From Epiperipatus broadwayi (Eukaryota; Onychophora; Udeonychophora; Euonychophora; Peripatidae): a stretch of DNA of 64,000 nt. Positions within the stretch are counted from its first letter, which is position 1, and every line of letters begins with the position of its first letter. The position numbers were made by a program, and so were the translations under genes. Shown here piece by piece: positions 1 through 10,508 of the stretch. Below the pieces are notes generated by a model. The model was not told the origin of the DNA and ran no database searches. It was given only the letters and a program-made list of their open reading frames with translations. Location: assembly GCA_028023455.1 (NCBI GenBank), contig JAQFVV010000017.1, positions 4,062,098 through 4,126,097 on the forward strand, written 5' to 3'.

Positions 1-1161
1 GATAGTCAGTCATAAGTTGTGTGTGTGGGTTTAGTTAAATTATCAAACATTTAGTTAATTATCCCCGAGTCTCTCGCTTTACCCTTTGCTACTGCCGGCA
101 CGGAAATTAAGAGATTACGAGTGTGACCTCATATATGTCATTCATAAGGTAGTAAGTCAGGGGGGGTTGGTGAAGGAGCTAAGGTGCGGTCGGATTTGGT
201 CTCAAACCCTCATCTAGATCAGCCTTGGTATAATTTACTAAAACTCTGGATTTTCTTGCGTGAATGTTCAAATAGGACTCTTACAATATAGTAATATTTT
301 GATTTGCTAACTGTTTCAAAGAAGGATGGGAATGTTATATAATATTCAAAATTTTAAATTAAAAAACATATAATCGTATTATTTTTAATTTATATTATAT
401 ATAAAAAGTTTAATCTATAGGAGGTAACTATAGGATTGTGTTGATTTAGTCAACAAACACGTTTTTACAATACTCATATATATTTTAAATAATCATATTT
501 CATTCAATAGTAATAATATTTAATAGTTACAAGCATGTCTACACTATCCTTATTCAAATTTATAATATTTCTTAAACCTTACAATAGTTATAAATGAAAT
601 ATTAATTGAATTTTTATTACAGTGGCTCTTTAAAGGTGTGTGTGAGAGTATATTTACAGAGACTTATTAAATAAGAATAAATGTATTTCATTTACTCATT
701 GAAAAATATTTTCTTCCAACGGGGAATATTAAATTTTATAATATTACAATTTTTAAATAATAAATAACAATATTATCTTTTAAATATAACTATTAATTAC
801 ATATTTTAATTAGAATAAATAATTATTATAAAGAATGATAGTTATAGTTGTATTTAAATTTAAACTTAAAAGCAATTACGTTTAATAACTTAGTTTTTAA
901 ATATTTAATTATTTTATTTCAAATTGTAGACAAAAATTAATTTATGCAAAAAAACTACCAGTTGATTAATAGAAGATAACCAATACAATTGATTTAATTT
1001 ATCATACTGTCTATAATATAAAAAAAAAAAGAATTGATTAAAAAGTGTGAGGTAATAACCTGCTTTTATTAGTTCGTTAAAAATTAAATTACAAAATTTG
1101 TATCATATTTTATTTTTAAAAGTCAGTCACATGTCACATGATGTATATATCTTGCATCACC
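1..1161. other. No gene recognised; GC-richer patch near left edge
   Basis: Positions about 60-240 are clearly less AT-rich than the rest and contain several CpG and GCC/GGC words and a run of seven G at about 160. I could not match them to a protein, RNA or repeat family. The remainder is AT-rich, without an open frame or recognisable repeat. The patch could be part of an exon, an LTR or a conserved non-coding element cut by the window edge. Confidence 0.3.
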
Positions 1162-1463
1162 AATATGTAATATATAAAGAGCCTGCTAATAGCTCTAAAC
1201 AAGTTATTTATTTTATTTTTTTTATAATGAATGCTATAAGAGAAAATACCTGAAGTCTTTATCTATGATGGTCCCCAATCCCCAGACCGGTGTTGAGCTA
1301 TGGTTCTCGTCAGTGAGGAGCTAGCTCGAAACTGGTCTGGGGATGGGAACCATCATAGATAAAGGCTTCAGGTATTTTCTCTTGTAGCATTTATCATTAA
1401 AAAAAAATAAAAACAATAAGCTTGTTTAGAGCTATTAGCAGGCTCATTATATATTACATATTT
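1162..1463. repeat. Foldback element, about 130-bp inverted arms
   Basis: The left arm (1162-1296) is the near-perfect reverse complement of the right arm (1333-1463). The arms start at AATATGTAATATATA, include GAGCCTGCTAATAGCTCTAA and end at CCCCAGACC / GGTCTGGGG. The roughly 40-nt centre contains CGTCAGTGAGGAGC and CGAAAC, shared with the repeat-G elements at 22, 28, 40 and 62 kb, so this looks like a relative of G with different flanks. No coding capacity. It could be called a MITE, but no separate target-site duplication can be made out because the arms run into AT sequence. Confidence 0.8.
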
Positions 1464-3594
1464 TATTTTGAAATAATTAAAAATTACTTTCAATAAGCTG
1501 AATAATTAATTATACAAGATATTTTAAGAAGATTATAAAAAGGCCACGGAATTAATAAAAAAAAATTCATCACTGAGAATGAATTCGATCTTAAATGTCA
1601 AATTGTAATCAAAACATGATTACTAGAAAAGTAAAAAGAAACATCATTATTATTATTATTGGAAAAAATGGGAAAGAATTATAAACATATTCAAGGGGTT
1701 TGCAGATATTGATGCATAAGAAAATGTTTTATCTTTTCATTTTTAATGAGTTTAACCAGAATTATATTTTATAGAACTTTAAGATAGTTACTTGATAGTA
1801 ATTATAAATCTATTTAAAAGAATTACATCAGATTAAGTAATTTATATGCTGAAACAAAATTGAAAACTAATAAGAAGAATAAATAATATGTATTTTATTA
1901 GTAATGAAAGAATTTTGCCAGAATAATTTATGTTTTTTTTTATATATGGTATTAAAAATAAATAATGATAAAGTAATTCTTGTTGCTAGCAAAAGATGTG
2001 TATTTTGATGAAAAACATCAAGAGGCTGAGAATTTAAAAAAGAGAATAATTTATTTTAATAATGAATATTAAAGAAAGAGATGAATTATAATATTATGAC
2101 AAACTCCAACTAATTGATATATATATATATATGTATCAACCTTATAAAATAGCGCAGCAAATATGAACAAATAAAAGTTAAAGTTAGCACTGCTTACAGA
2201 TGAATTAGGTAAAAGCTATGCTTTTTAATGGAAAATGAGAGTTATAAACTAATATTTAACATCTATTATAAAATTATTGAATGTCCCAGATTTTAATGAG
2301 CACTCAAATTTAAAATATCAGGATCCAAGAATAATATTTCAAAGAACTCAAGAACTTAAGAAGATCTTATTAATTGTGATTTTTTTTTTCTTCTTAAAAT
2401 CTTGTACTTTAAATAATGTGTGTTTTCTAGTGGGAGAACAGAGGAAATGATGATACGTGATTAAGTTTCAACTGTTGTCCGTTGTCATGGTAATAATGGT
2501 GAAAAGTTTTGAGAAGTTTTTTAAAAAAAAAAAAAGGTTTGAAAAACATTTCAATTTTTTTTTGTTGTTGTTGTTAATGTTTTGTATTGATATAAGACAG
2601 AAATTATTTAAATAATTTATATGTTTTTATTAATGTTTTAGAATATTTTGAAATTTAAAATTGAAGGTATAGTTTGCTTAGTTATAAAATTTTTGTATGG
2701 ATATACTAAAGAACTAAAATATAGTATTGCGTAATTTGATAATATGAGTTTATGTAATTTTAGACACATTAAGAGTAATAGTTTGATTATAAGAAAAATG
2801 GTATATATGAGATTATCAATTTATTATAGTGTTGTATATTTCATAATAATGACTGAATGACAATAAGAAAAAGGATATTGTTAAGATAAATATTAATATA
2901 TAATATGGGTATAATATTATAAATGAAAAATGAAATAGAGAGAATGTAATAGTTAAGAAGATGATCTATGATCTCAAACATTATAATGTATACTATTATA
3001 TTTTATCATAATTATAGATGTGTAAAAGATAAGGAGATAGGGTTATATATTAGAATGAGAAAATTAATATATGCTGATACTGAAAAATATATAAGTGTCG
3101 AATTTGAGAAGATTTCATTTGAAAGATAATCATTATATTCCATAAGAGGTTTAGAATTAAGCCAGGATTTTTTGTGGTAGAGTCATTAAAGTAATAATGA
3201 CTACCCAAAAGTTGTAGTTAATATATAAATGTTAGTTGTCTCCATTCCTAATCTGTACAATGGTTTATTAAATTAGTTTCTTATCCAAAGTATTATCTGT
3301 GATAGTGGAATAAAGAGTAATTTATTTAGGAGATTATAGTTTTTCTTTTTCTTTTTTATAATGATAATCTAAAGAAAGGGAAAGAGCCAAATACGATTGA
3401 CCCATTGTTGAAAGAGCAACATAAAATCAACAATAATAAAGATTGTGAATAAAAGATATTTGATAAGAGTATAAGATGAATGTATAATATTTTAACATGG
3501 ACTATTCTTGATTCAGTTATTTATTTAAAGTATATTATTTGTACTGTATCAATAACATAAAAGTATAAAAGTTGCATTTCTACATAGAAACAAT
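1464..3594. other. AT-rich gene-free stretch
   Basis: Only homopolymer runs and short (TA)n at 2119-2134 are seen. There is no open frame with recognisable similarity, no inverted repeat over about 30 bp and no tRNA-like box pair. Confidence 0.5.
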
Positions 3595-4205
3595 TATTTA
3601 TGCAAATTCCACACAGACAAAAGAGCTAATATATCAAAGTACATCAAAGAACTAACATCAGTTGGCTATAAATATAGAAGAATAACCAAAAAACATAGTT
3701 CCAAGCAAAAATAAACCAAGATGGTAGAATTGGAGATAACAAACCTCGAATAACCATACCATACATACCAAACATGGATAAACACTTAGTGCAAACACTA
3801 TCAAAAAATGTTTAGTAAGTTTTCACACTTCTGCTAACACCAATAGACCCATTATCTATCGACAAATTAGACCCAAAAACAACACCTCAGGTCATATATC
3901 AAATCCAGTGCCCTCAGACTGGTTGCTGGGTCTCATATTATGGGGAAACAAAAACAACCATCACAAACAGAGCATCGCAACACATATATGTATAGAAGAG
4001 CACTCAATAACAAAGAGACCTCATTGGTATTTTTAAAACATGAAAAAAATCTCTGGACACACATTTGAACCCACCAACCCCAGAATGCTATGTAGAGAGA
4101 GAAACGATCATAGGCGTACAATTAAAGAGGCCTACTTTATAAATAACGATACTAATTCCATAAATAATAAAGACACCTGTTTCACCATTTCAAAAAGATG
4201 GACAA
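3595..4205 (+). pseudogene. Penelope-like element, decayed GIY-YIG endonuclease
   Basis: Plus-strand reading with several frameshifts and stops gives the C-terminal part of a PLE protein. Near 3753-3815 the linker reads TIPYIPNMDKHL, the usual stretch before the endonuclease. At 3893-3958 comes VIYQIQC, a second Cys four residues on, then SYYGET: the two halves of the GIY-YIG motif with the PLE Cys pair. Next come LVFLKHEKN, SGHTFEP and, at about 4090-4135, RERNDHRRTIKEAYFI, matching the conserved Glu/Arg region. GIY-YIG nucleases nick the target DNA that PLE reverse transcriptase uses as primer. The RT part is absent upstream. A 62-codon minus-strand frame at 3933-4121 is a shadow of this remnant. 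Divergence from the 54-58 kb PLE shows it is another lineage. Confidence 0.75.
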
Positions 4206-4774
4206 ATTAATCAAAACAAAAGAAAACACCATGACCTATGACTAATGAACAGCAAACTAATTTGCATAAATTACAATATTCCTCCTCATTGCCATTGACT
4301 GCATTCAGCTATGAATATGAAGTCTAAGAACTTCAAAGACGCTTAGTGTATATAAACATATAGACAAAATTAAAATTCTCTAACAAGTGTGTTAGCCCAG
4401 AATTATTAGTTTTAGTAAATAATAATAATATATTGGTATAATGATTTTTAAAACTGAATTACATTAAATTGGTATAAATTTAGTAAAAATAAGTTTAAAA
4501 TTACTGACCACTGAAGGATTATTGTGATAATAAGGAAATTACTCAAAGGTATGAAAATATGAATGATAAATCAATTCATAATATTAATTTATTAAATAAT
4601 TATCATTTAATTACTTAAAAGATACTGACCCAACAGTAACACATGAAATGAGAATGGTATTTATTTCTAGATATCCTAATGTAAAAATTGTAAATATACT
4701 ACTATACAAATGTAAGTCATAAATTGTTTAATGTTTTAATTATAAATTTATTAAACACACATTGATTGCGTAAG
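4206..4774. other. Gene-free stretch
   Basis: AT-rich. The part up to about 4260 may still belong to the PLE 3' region; the rest shows nothing recognisable. Confidence 0.4.
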
Positions 4775-5148
4775 TAATATTTACTGAGGCTGTAACCTCG
4801 AGAATATGCGTATAAAATGCGATAGTAGAGACCTCTACAGGTGTTTAACCACAAACTTACACTATGGAAGAAAAGAGGGGAACCCTTCTTTACTTCAACC
4901 TACTTTCTATTTAAATAGGTGAAGCTGAAGCCGTTAGATCTGTGGACTTAATTGGTGAAGTATTGAATAGCTTCACGCTCGCAGATCTAACCATTTCAGC
5001 TTCACCTATTTAAATAGAAAGTAGGTTGAAGTAAAGAAGATTCCCCTCTTTTCTTCCATAGTGTAAGCTTGTAGTTAAACACCTGTAGAGATCCCTACTA
5101 TCGCATTTTATATGCATATTCTCAAGGTTACAGCCTCGGTAAATATTA
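4775..5148. repeat. Foldback/MITE-like element with about 165-bp arms
   Basis: The left arm (about 4775-4945) and right arm (about 4983-5148) are reverse complements with only scattered mismatches. The outermost shared sequence is TAATATTTAC-GAGGCTGTAACC. The arms meet around a short spacer containing GTGGACTTAATTGGTGAAG. No hammerhead core, tRNA box or coding frame is visible, so it is unlike repeats D and G. A non-autonomous DNA transposon with long terminal inverted repeats is the simplest reading; no transposase is present. Confidence 0.85.
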
Positions 5149-5439
5149 ATGTTTTAATGTATAATCATAATTATTGTTATAAATTTTTTATTGTTAAAAA
5201 TAAATATGTGTTATTGATTCAAATTGACAATTACTATTATTTTTTTAGGGAAGAGATATCGCAAGCATCATGGCATAATGAAATTCTTATATAAAATTTA
5301 TTAATTGGGTATTTTAAATATGGAATTCTAATAAATAATTTAAACATAACAAATCAAACATTTATCAATTTTAATTTATAATTTGATTAAAGTAATATTC
5401 AACTGATATTTATTTTATTAAATATCGAAGTACCTGAAT
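5149..5439. other. Gene-free stretch
   Basis: AT-rich. The 60-codon frame at 5112-5294 overlaps the foldback and has no recognisable motif. Confidence 0.4.
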
Positions 5440-5775
5440 AATTATCTGAAATTTGAATTTAAAGAGTTATTATATATTGGTAAGAGAACAAACAAGTGTT
5501 ACTGACCTCATTAAAAAAATTAAAAGTCTGAAGTGGAGTTGGGCTGGAAATATTGCTAGAAAAGATGATTATAGATGTACAATTGAAATCTTAACTGGAT
5601 TAAAAAAGATTGTAAAAGACCCAGAAAGAGACCTCATGTGAAATGGATGGATGAAATAAGAAAGTGTTCAGGGGTGATGTGTGGAAGAGAAGCTAAAGAT
5701 CGGAGATGGATTGAACTTGGAGAGACCTTCATCCTGCAGTGGACTGATAATGGTTGATGATGATGATAATGATAT
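5440..5775 (+). pseudogene. LINE (RTE-like) 3' end, 5'-truncated
   Basis: Plus-strand frame 5453-5641 contains REQTSVTDLIKKIKSLKW, then WAGNIARKDDYRCTIEIL. A frameshifted continuation encodes VKWMDEIRK and RRWIELGE, then a Gln-Trp near the end. This is the C-terminal tail of the reverse transcriptase of a widespread non-LTR retrotransposon. The coding part is followed by GGTTGATGATGATGATAATGAT, a short trinucleotide tail of the kind found at RTE 3' ends. The RT catalytic part is missing, as expected for 5' truncation during target-primed reverse transcription. Other pieces of the same family lie at 24.9, 31-32.6, 35.5-36.6, 37.0, 47.9 and 63.8 kb. Confidence 0.75.
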
Positions 5776-7551
5776 GTTCAGAGTATTATGAAGATTTATA
5801 TTATTTTCAAAAGTCACATATATGTTTTAAAGTTTATTTAAATTTAATAAAAATATATAAAAGCTTATATAAAGGAGTTAATCCTAACTGCTATATTATT
5901 CAAGATATAAGAAATTAATAAGATCAATTTTGATATTTGTATGGAAAGATAAAATAGAATTGATAAATGCTAAAAATATTTAATGTATTCAAAATTGAGT
6001 TATATAATACTGTATTAGATTTTGGCTAATTATAAGGGTTTTGATTATCAATCAATGATTATTCTGCTTAAAGGTAATTATCTATAGATGTAGAGGAATA
6101 ATTAGTAAAAAGTTTTGTAAATTATTAATATCAAATAAGTTGGTAATTTATTATTATTATCAATGTATTATTAAAGTTATATTAATTGTCATAGTTGGTA
6201 ATTGTAAACGAGAATGAAATTATTCTTTAGATAAGTGGATCTCAATAAAATCGCACTTACTATTCATTTGTCTAACTGTCAACCATTATTATTTTGCTTA
6301 TTAAAGGAATAATAATTATCCCTGAGCTATCAATAGGATAGCAATAGTCAATTAGATTAATTTACTTTGTGTTTTTAAAATTATATTTATCGTTTATCAT
6401 AAGTACAAGAGAAAATTTTAAAAATTATTTCCCATGAATTATTATGTTAGTCATTGTGTATTGTAGAGATTTTCCTAATGATTATAGCATGATGATAGCT
6501 GGAGAGTTTCTATAATGGCAATGCCATTGTAAAGTATATTCCATATTGTAACGAGCACAGACATTCGTTACATTGTTTTTTTAATTTATTAAACATGAAA
6601 GTAAATTAAAAAGTTCGCATTTAAAAATTTTCTTTAAGAATTAAAAATTGAAATTAAATATCATCTTAAACTCGTATATGTTAAATCGCACAGATAATGA
6701 AAAATTATTAAAATAAAACTTTATTAAAGAAAAAGTATTTTAAAATTAAATTTTAAAAAGATTTGGAGATAAAATTATATCTTTAAATTTATCTTTAAAT
6801 ATATTTTTGATTTGGAAAACAGGTTAATTAATCTGAAATGGAAATGATTGTTAATTAGTTAAATGTAAACCAGCCTTGGGCATTTAAATGTAAAAACATC
6901 GGTCAGATAGGAAAACAATAGAAACTGTTAGCAAATAAGAAGAAATCCCTATGGAATCGGACCACAGCGAAAGGACCATCGCATCGGTGACATAATGTAA
7001 ATTAAATCCTTCACATTAATATAAAAAGGACAAGTTTGGAAATTATTACTTAGTTATTGATTTATTACAATGTGAGAGATATGTGTTAGTGTGAAAGTGA
7101 AGGAGAAGGGATTGAAAAAAGACGCACGATTCAATCCCTTCAGCTTTGCTAAGAAAGAAAAAGAAATGAACTATCGTTTTTCTACATTGAGGACCAGTTA
7201 AAGCAAAAAACCTCCGGATGGATAAATAAATCGGCCAACAGAATACCAATTTTAGGACGGCGTGGGAATTCATGTTCATGGCAAGCAACGGATACAGTTG
7301 GATGTTTTAAAAATTGTAAGAACTTTATATTCACTTGAAACAATAAGAACTCTAAATTTTAAAACTTTTTAGTAAATAATGCAATAGAATCCTATCTGAC
7401 CAAACTAAATTCTTCATTAATAATGTTATTTGATGTATTTGTTATTTATTTATTTAAAATCATTTCCATTTATTTAACTTTGTACTTTAAGTTTATTTAT
7501 GATTTCTGTTTTCCGATAAATTAAAATATATCAATGTTAAACTTAAGTCGG
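5776..7551. other. Gene-free stretch with a GC-richer patch at 6840-7300
   Basis: Mostly AT-rich. At 6546-6572 there is a small palindrome, TGTAACGA ... TCGTTACA. Positions 6840-7300 are richer in GC (for example GGAATCGGACCACAGCG). If the neighbouring LTR/PBS call is right, this patch would be the 5' internal leader of a minus-strand LTR retrotransposon. No gag or pol motif is seen; the 80-codon minus frame at 7046-7288 is unrecognised. Confidence 0.3.
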
Positions 7552-7569
7552 GCCCCACGTTGGGCGCCA
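7552..7569 (-). other. Candidate retrotransposon primer-binding site
   Basis: On the minus strand this reads TGGCGCCCAACGTGGGGC, two bases after the terminal TTACA of the LTR-like unit at 7572-7689. TGGCGCC-type sites, complementary to the CCA-bearing 3' end of a tRNA, sit in this position in many animal LTR retrotransposons. An unusually GC-rich block in such AT-rich DNA supports the call. Confidence 0.5.
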
Positions 7570-7571
7570 GT

Positions 7572-7689
7572 TGTAACAATCCAGAGAAAGCCTTACGTAT
7601 CTGCCTACTTTATAAATTTTTCTAGGTTCAAATACCTAGATGGCGCTCTGTAGTGCAGATTACGTTAAGGCTTTTTCCGGATCATTACA
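7572..7689 (-). mobile_element. Possible solo LTR (118 bp) with palindromic ends
   Basis: On the minus strand the unit starts TGTAATGATCCGG and ends GGATTGTTACA, with TG...CA termini and a primer-binding-site-like sequence directly downstream. The first 33 bp and last 33 bp are also imperfect inverted repeats of each other (both contain AAAGCCTTA and ATCTGC), so it could instead be a tiny MITE. No second LTR or pol gene was found, so it is at most a fragment. GCGCCATCTAG inside it recurs partly at about 27490. Confidence 0.45.
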
Positions 7690-7802
7690 ATATGTTTCTC
7701 AATATTAAAACCTATGTATTTGTGATTATTACTGTAGTCTATCTTATGTTAGCAGTATTAAGTTAAGTATTGTGTCATTCATTTTTTTCAGAAGGTTACA
7801 TT

Positions 7803-8722
7803 TATATATATATTAAAATACAATAAAATTCACATAAATTATAGTTATTTTTAGAAATACTTTTGACTATACATTTTGTAGTCTTTATCAACTATATAAC
7901 ATTGAATAATCAAAATGAGACATCCTTTCATAATATCCATAGTTCAATTTAGTTTATTTGTTAATGATTTGTTGAAAATTAGTTACAATAAAAATGCTAT
8001 CACTAATATTATTAAAAAATGTAAGAGGAATCAACAATATAATAAAAATAAAAATAATATCAAAATGAAATGGATTCCAATGCCATTTATATCAGATGAG
8101 CAGGTCAAGTTTATTAGGAGAATTTATAATGGTTTGTGTCATATTGCCTTTTTTTCAATAAATAATACAAAATAGATTACTTAATAACCCCTAAAATTCA
8201 AAATTCAAATTTCAATCAAAATTGTATTATATATAGATTGATATGTAAATGTGGCTTAAAATATATCGGTGAATCTAAATGTTCATTGGAGAAGAGAATA
8301 AAAGAGCATATGCTTTTATATAATAGAATTCTAATAGAAAAACAATCAGAAAAAGATGTAAATAAACCTTCATCATCTGTTATATTTGATCATAATAAAT
8401 CTTTTTTAATATGGATTTAAATTTGATAATAAAATATAAAGATTATGTAAATTGAACATTGCCACAATAAATGTAAAATAAAAGAGACTATGTTGATTTC
8501 AAGAAATTGTCAAATGTTAATGGATCGGCAATCATCAAATGTAAAAATAACAGAATTGTGGGAGAACTAAACTAGATTGAATTATGAGTATTGTGAAAGA
8601 ATGTCTCATTTTGATTATTCAATGTTATATAGTTGGTAAATACTACAAAATGTATAGTCAAAAGTATTTCTAAAAATAACTATAATTTATGTGAATTTTA
8701 CTGTATTTTAATATATATATTG
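7803..8722. repeat. Composite with about 122-bp terminal inverted repeats around a PLE fragment
   Basis: The left arm (7803-7924) and right arm (8600-8722) are reverse complements at about 95% by eye, including TTTTAGAAATACTTTTGAC and ATAATCAAAATGAGACAT. The 675 bp between them hold a decayed PLE endonuclease on the plus strand. The inverted repeats may be PLE terminal sequence in opposite orientation, which PLEs commonly show, or a foldback that captured the fragment. Confidence 0.8.
7915..8598 (+). pseudogene. Penelope-like endonuclease remnant inside inverted repeats
   Basis: Plus-strand frame 7915-8175 ends with WIPMPFISDEQVKFIRRIYN, the linker that precedes the PLE endonuclease. The frame from about 8233 gives LICKCGLKYIGESKCSLEK then RIKEHM: the Cys-x-Cys knuckle, the YIG half-motif and the conserved Arg and Glu-His. 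About 90 codons later, in another frame (8465-8575), KIKETMLISRN resembles the R-x-x-KE-x-x-x-I region. Stops and frame changes (8175, 8420) make it non-functional. RT motifs are absent. It differs from the PLEs at 3.6, 25, 32.7 and 54-58 kb, so it is another lineage or an old copy. Confidence 0.75.
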
Positions 8723-9380
8723 ATTTGAATATTACATATATTTTGGAAAGAATACAGACATCAAACTTAATTTATTATATATATATATATATTACAATGG
8801 TTGAAAAGTGATGACAATGATAATGGGCCAAAAAATATCTATAAAAGGTCAATACAATATTTAACCCAAATAATAAATATCATATTGGGATAAGCTCAGC
8901 GTTCTCTATTCGTGATATTTGTCAGTAATAACAAGACCTATAGGGATCAAAATAATCATAACTAAGTATTACAAATAGGTTAATAATCACTAAAAATAAA
9001 ATTAAGAAAAGTAAAATCCTCAACTCTTTCTTAAACAATAAAAGCTCTTAATATTAAAGCATATACCAGGAGTAGTTTGGTTAAAATACATTCTCTTTTT
9101 CATAATACATTTTTTTATTTTCTCTTTCTAATATATAGTCTTATACCTCACAACCACTATTCTAATATCTTATTGCCATGATCAGATCAACAGTTCAGGG
9201 TTTTAGATAAAGAATAATTATTTTCTTAAATCTTATTTATCTGTTTGCGCCTCTTTACATTTCACCATAGCTTCTTTTACATAAAATATAAGCTCTTCTC
9301 ATCATTGAATTATAATAGTAAGATCTCAGGTTTCATAATACATATTCTTAGTATTAAATTTTTCAATCTTTTATTTCATT
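8723..9380. other. Gene-free stretch
   Basis: AT-rich, with (TA)n at about 8779-8792. Nothing else recognised. Confidence 0.4.
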
Positions 9381-9605
9381 TATGTTTGTCAGGAAAATGT
9401 ATGGTATCCTAGTGAAAGGTATAAGGAGACATACACTTATTCCAAAGGTAATGTCTACCTACTATTCAATAATAGTAACAATCGATTTTAATAGAAAATA
9501 TTTTAATTAAAAAAAATACTTAGAATAATATAAAAATCTCCTAGGATAACCTTAGAATACCAAGAATGAATAAAGGATTTTATGGCCACTCAGAATACTC
9601 TATTA
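9381..9605 (-). repeat. Dispersed repeat C, copy 1
   Basis: The reverse complement of 9381-9605 aligns with 23344-23590 over about 220 bp (GGCCATAAAATCCTTT, CTTGGTATT, TATCCTAG, AATAGTAGGTAGACATTA, TATGTCTTCTCATA), with many substitutions. It has no coding frame, tRNA boxes or inverted ends that I can see. It is an old interspersed repeat of unknown class. Confidence 0.6.
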
Positions 9606-9854
9606 GACAACTTAAACCAACTTTTCTTATAGATTAGGCAAATAAGTAGGGGCCAAATTGACCTTAGGTCAACATGGGTGTGACAAGAATCTTGGCTTCA
9701 GGATGGCCTTTGAGCATTCCATCATCATATTTTCAATTGGATGGACAGTTGAAAAGTTGGAGTATGGAGTAGATTGAAGCCTGTCCACTAAAGTACGAGA
9801 ATTGGCTATCTTAATATATATCTGAGCACTTAAGGCATATATGTGTAGAGATGG

Positions 9855-9911
9855 TAATCTGGACCAACTGATGATTGCTGTTTTAGCATGAAATATGTGT
9901 ATTGGTGATTA
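9855..9911 (+). ncRNA. Type I hammerhead ribozyme, repeat D left arm
   Basis: The core CTGATGA is at 9868-9874. Helix II is 9875-9889 (TGCT/AGCA, loop GTTTT; first pair mismatched T-T). GAAA is at 9890-9893. A minimal helix III (A-T plus T.G) has loop ATGT. The cleavage-site UA is at 9900-9901, followed by helix I TTGG (9902-9905) pairing with CCAA (9864-9867). After an internal loop, GATTA (9907-9911) pairs with TAATC (9855-9859). Predicted cleavage is after 9901. Hammerheads with very short helix III are known in PLEs and some SINE-like repeats. Self-cleavage is predicted from the fold only. Confidence 0.75.
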
Positions 9912-10325
9912 TTTATTTTTTCAGCATATATGTGTTCAGGTGTATCAGTGTTATTAGATAGTGTGGAGAGTCGTGGGTCATATGAAAGTCTGTGCTCATA
10001 TACCCTATATATTTTAATTGATTATAATAATCAGATAATAATCTTAAATGAAGCAGATAACAGTTTATTATAAGAGCAGTCTCCTTTAAATAATTGCAAT
10101 TAAATTATAGTGATCAGTAAAAATTTTAAGAAATGGATAAATATTTTGTTCCTTAGATGCATTCGTAACATCTATAAATCATTATAACTAAATGATTTAT
10201 TATCTTTAATTTATAATACATAGAGTATATGGGCACAGACTTTCACATGACCCACCACTCACTCACTCTCCACTCTATCTCATAACCCTGATACCCTTGA
10301 ACACATATATGTTGAAATAGATAAA

Positions 10326-10382
10326 TAATCACCAATATCCATATTTCATGCTAAACCAGAAATCATCAGTTGGTTCAGATTA
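10326..10382 (-). ncRNA. Type I hammerhead ribozyme, repeat D right arm
   Basis: On the minus strand CTGATGA is the complement of 10363-10369, then TTTCTGGTTTAGCAT, GAAATATGGATA, and TTGGTGATTA. Helix I is TTGG/CCAA plus GATTA/TAATC, as in the left arm. Helix II is weaker because one base (G to T) breaks a pair. Predicted cleavage lies between 10336 and 10335. Transcription of the whole dimer on either strand would contain one sense ribozyme and the complement of the other. Confidence 0.65.
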
Positions 10383-10508
10383 TCAACTCTATGCATATAT
10401 GCAATAAGTGCTCAGATATATATTAAGATAGCCAATCTTCATACTTTAATGGAGAGGCTTCAAGCCACTCCACACTCCAACTCTTCAACCATCCATCCAA
10501 CTGAAAAT

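Larger units (their letters stand above)
9735..10508. repeat. Repeat D inverted dimer, tail-to-tail, two hammerheads
   Basis: The left arm (9735-10020, plus) and right arm (10190-10508, minus) are reverse complements, separated by about 170 bp of unrelated AT-rich sequence. Each arm reads, outside to inside: a 5' part (GGATGG...GTTGAA, AAGCC.GTCCACTAAAGT, GGCTATCTTAATATATATCTGAGCAC), a type I hammerhead, and a tRNA-like 3' end with GTGGGTCAT.TGAAAGTCTGTGCTCATAT. The two 3' ends therefore face each other. No coding frame. Related copies lie at 39.65-40.44 and 60.36-60.94 kb, with fragments at 46.99, 47.57 and 48.57 kb. Confidence 0.85.

Noticed and set aside
4775-5148. Member of repeat D or G
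   Set aside because: Its arms share no block with D or G, and it lacks hammerhead and tRNA-like motifs.
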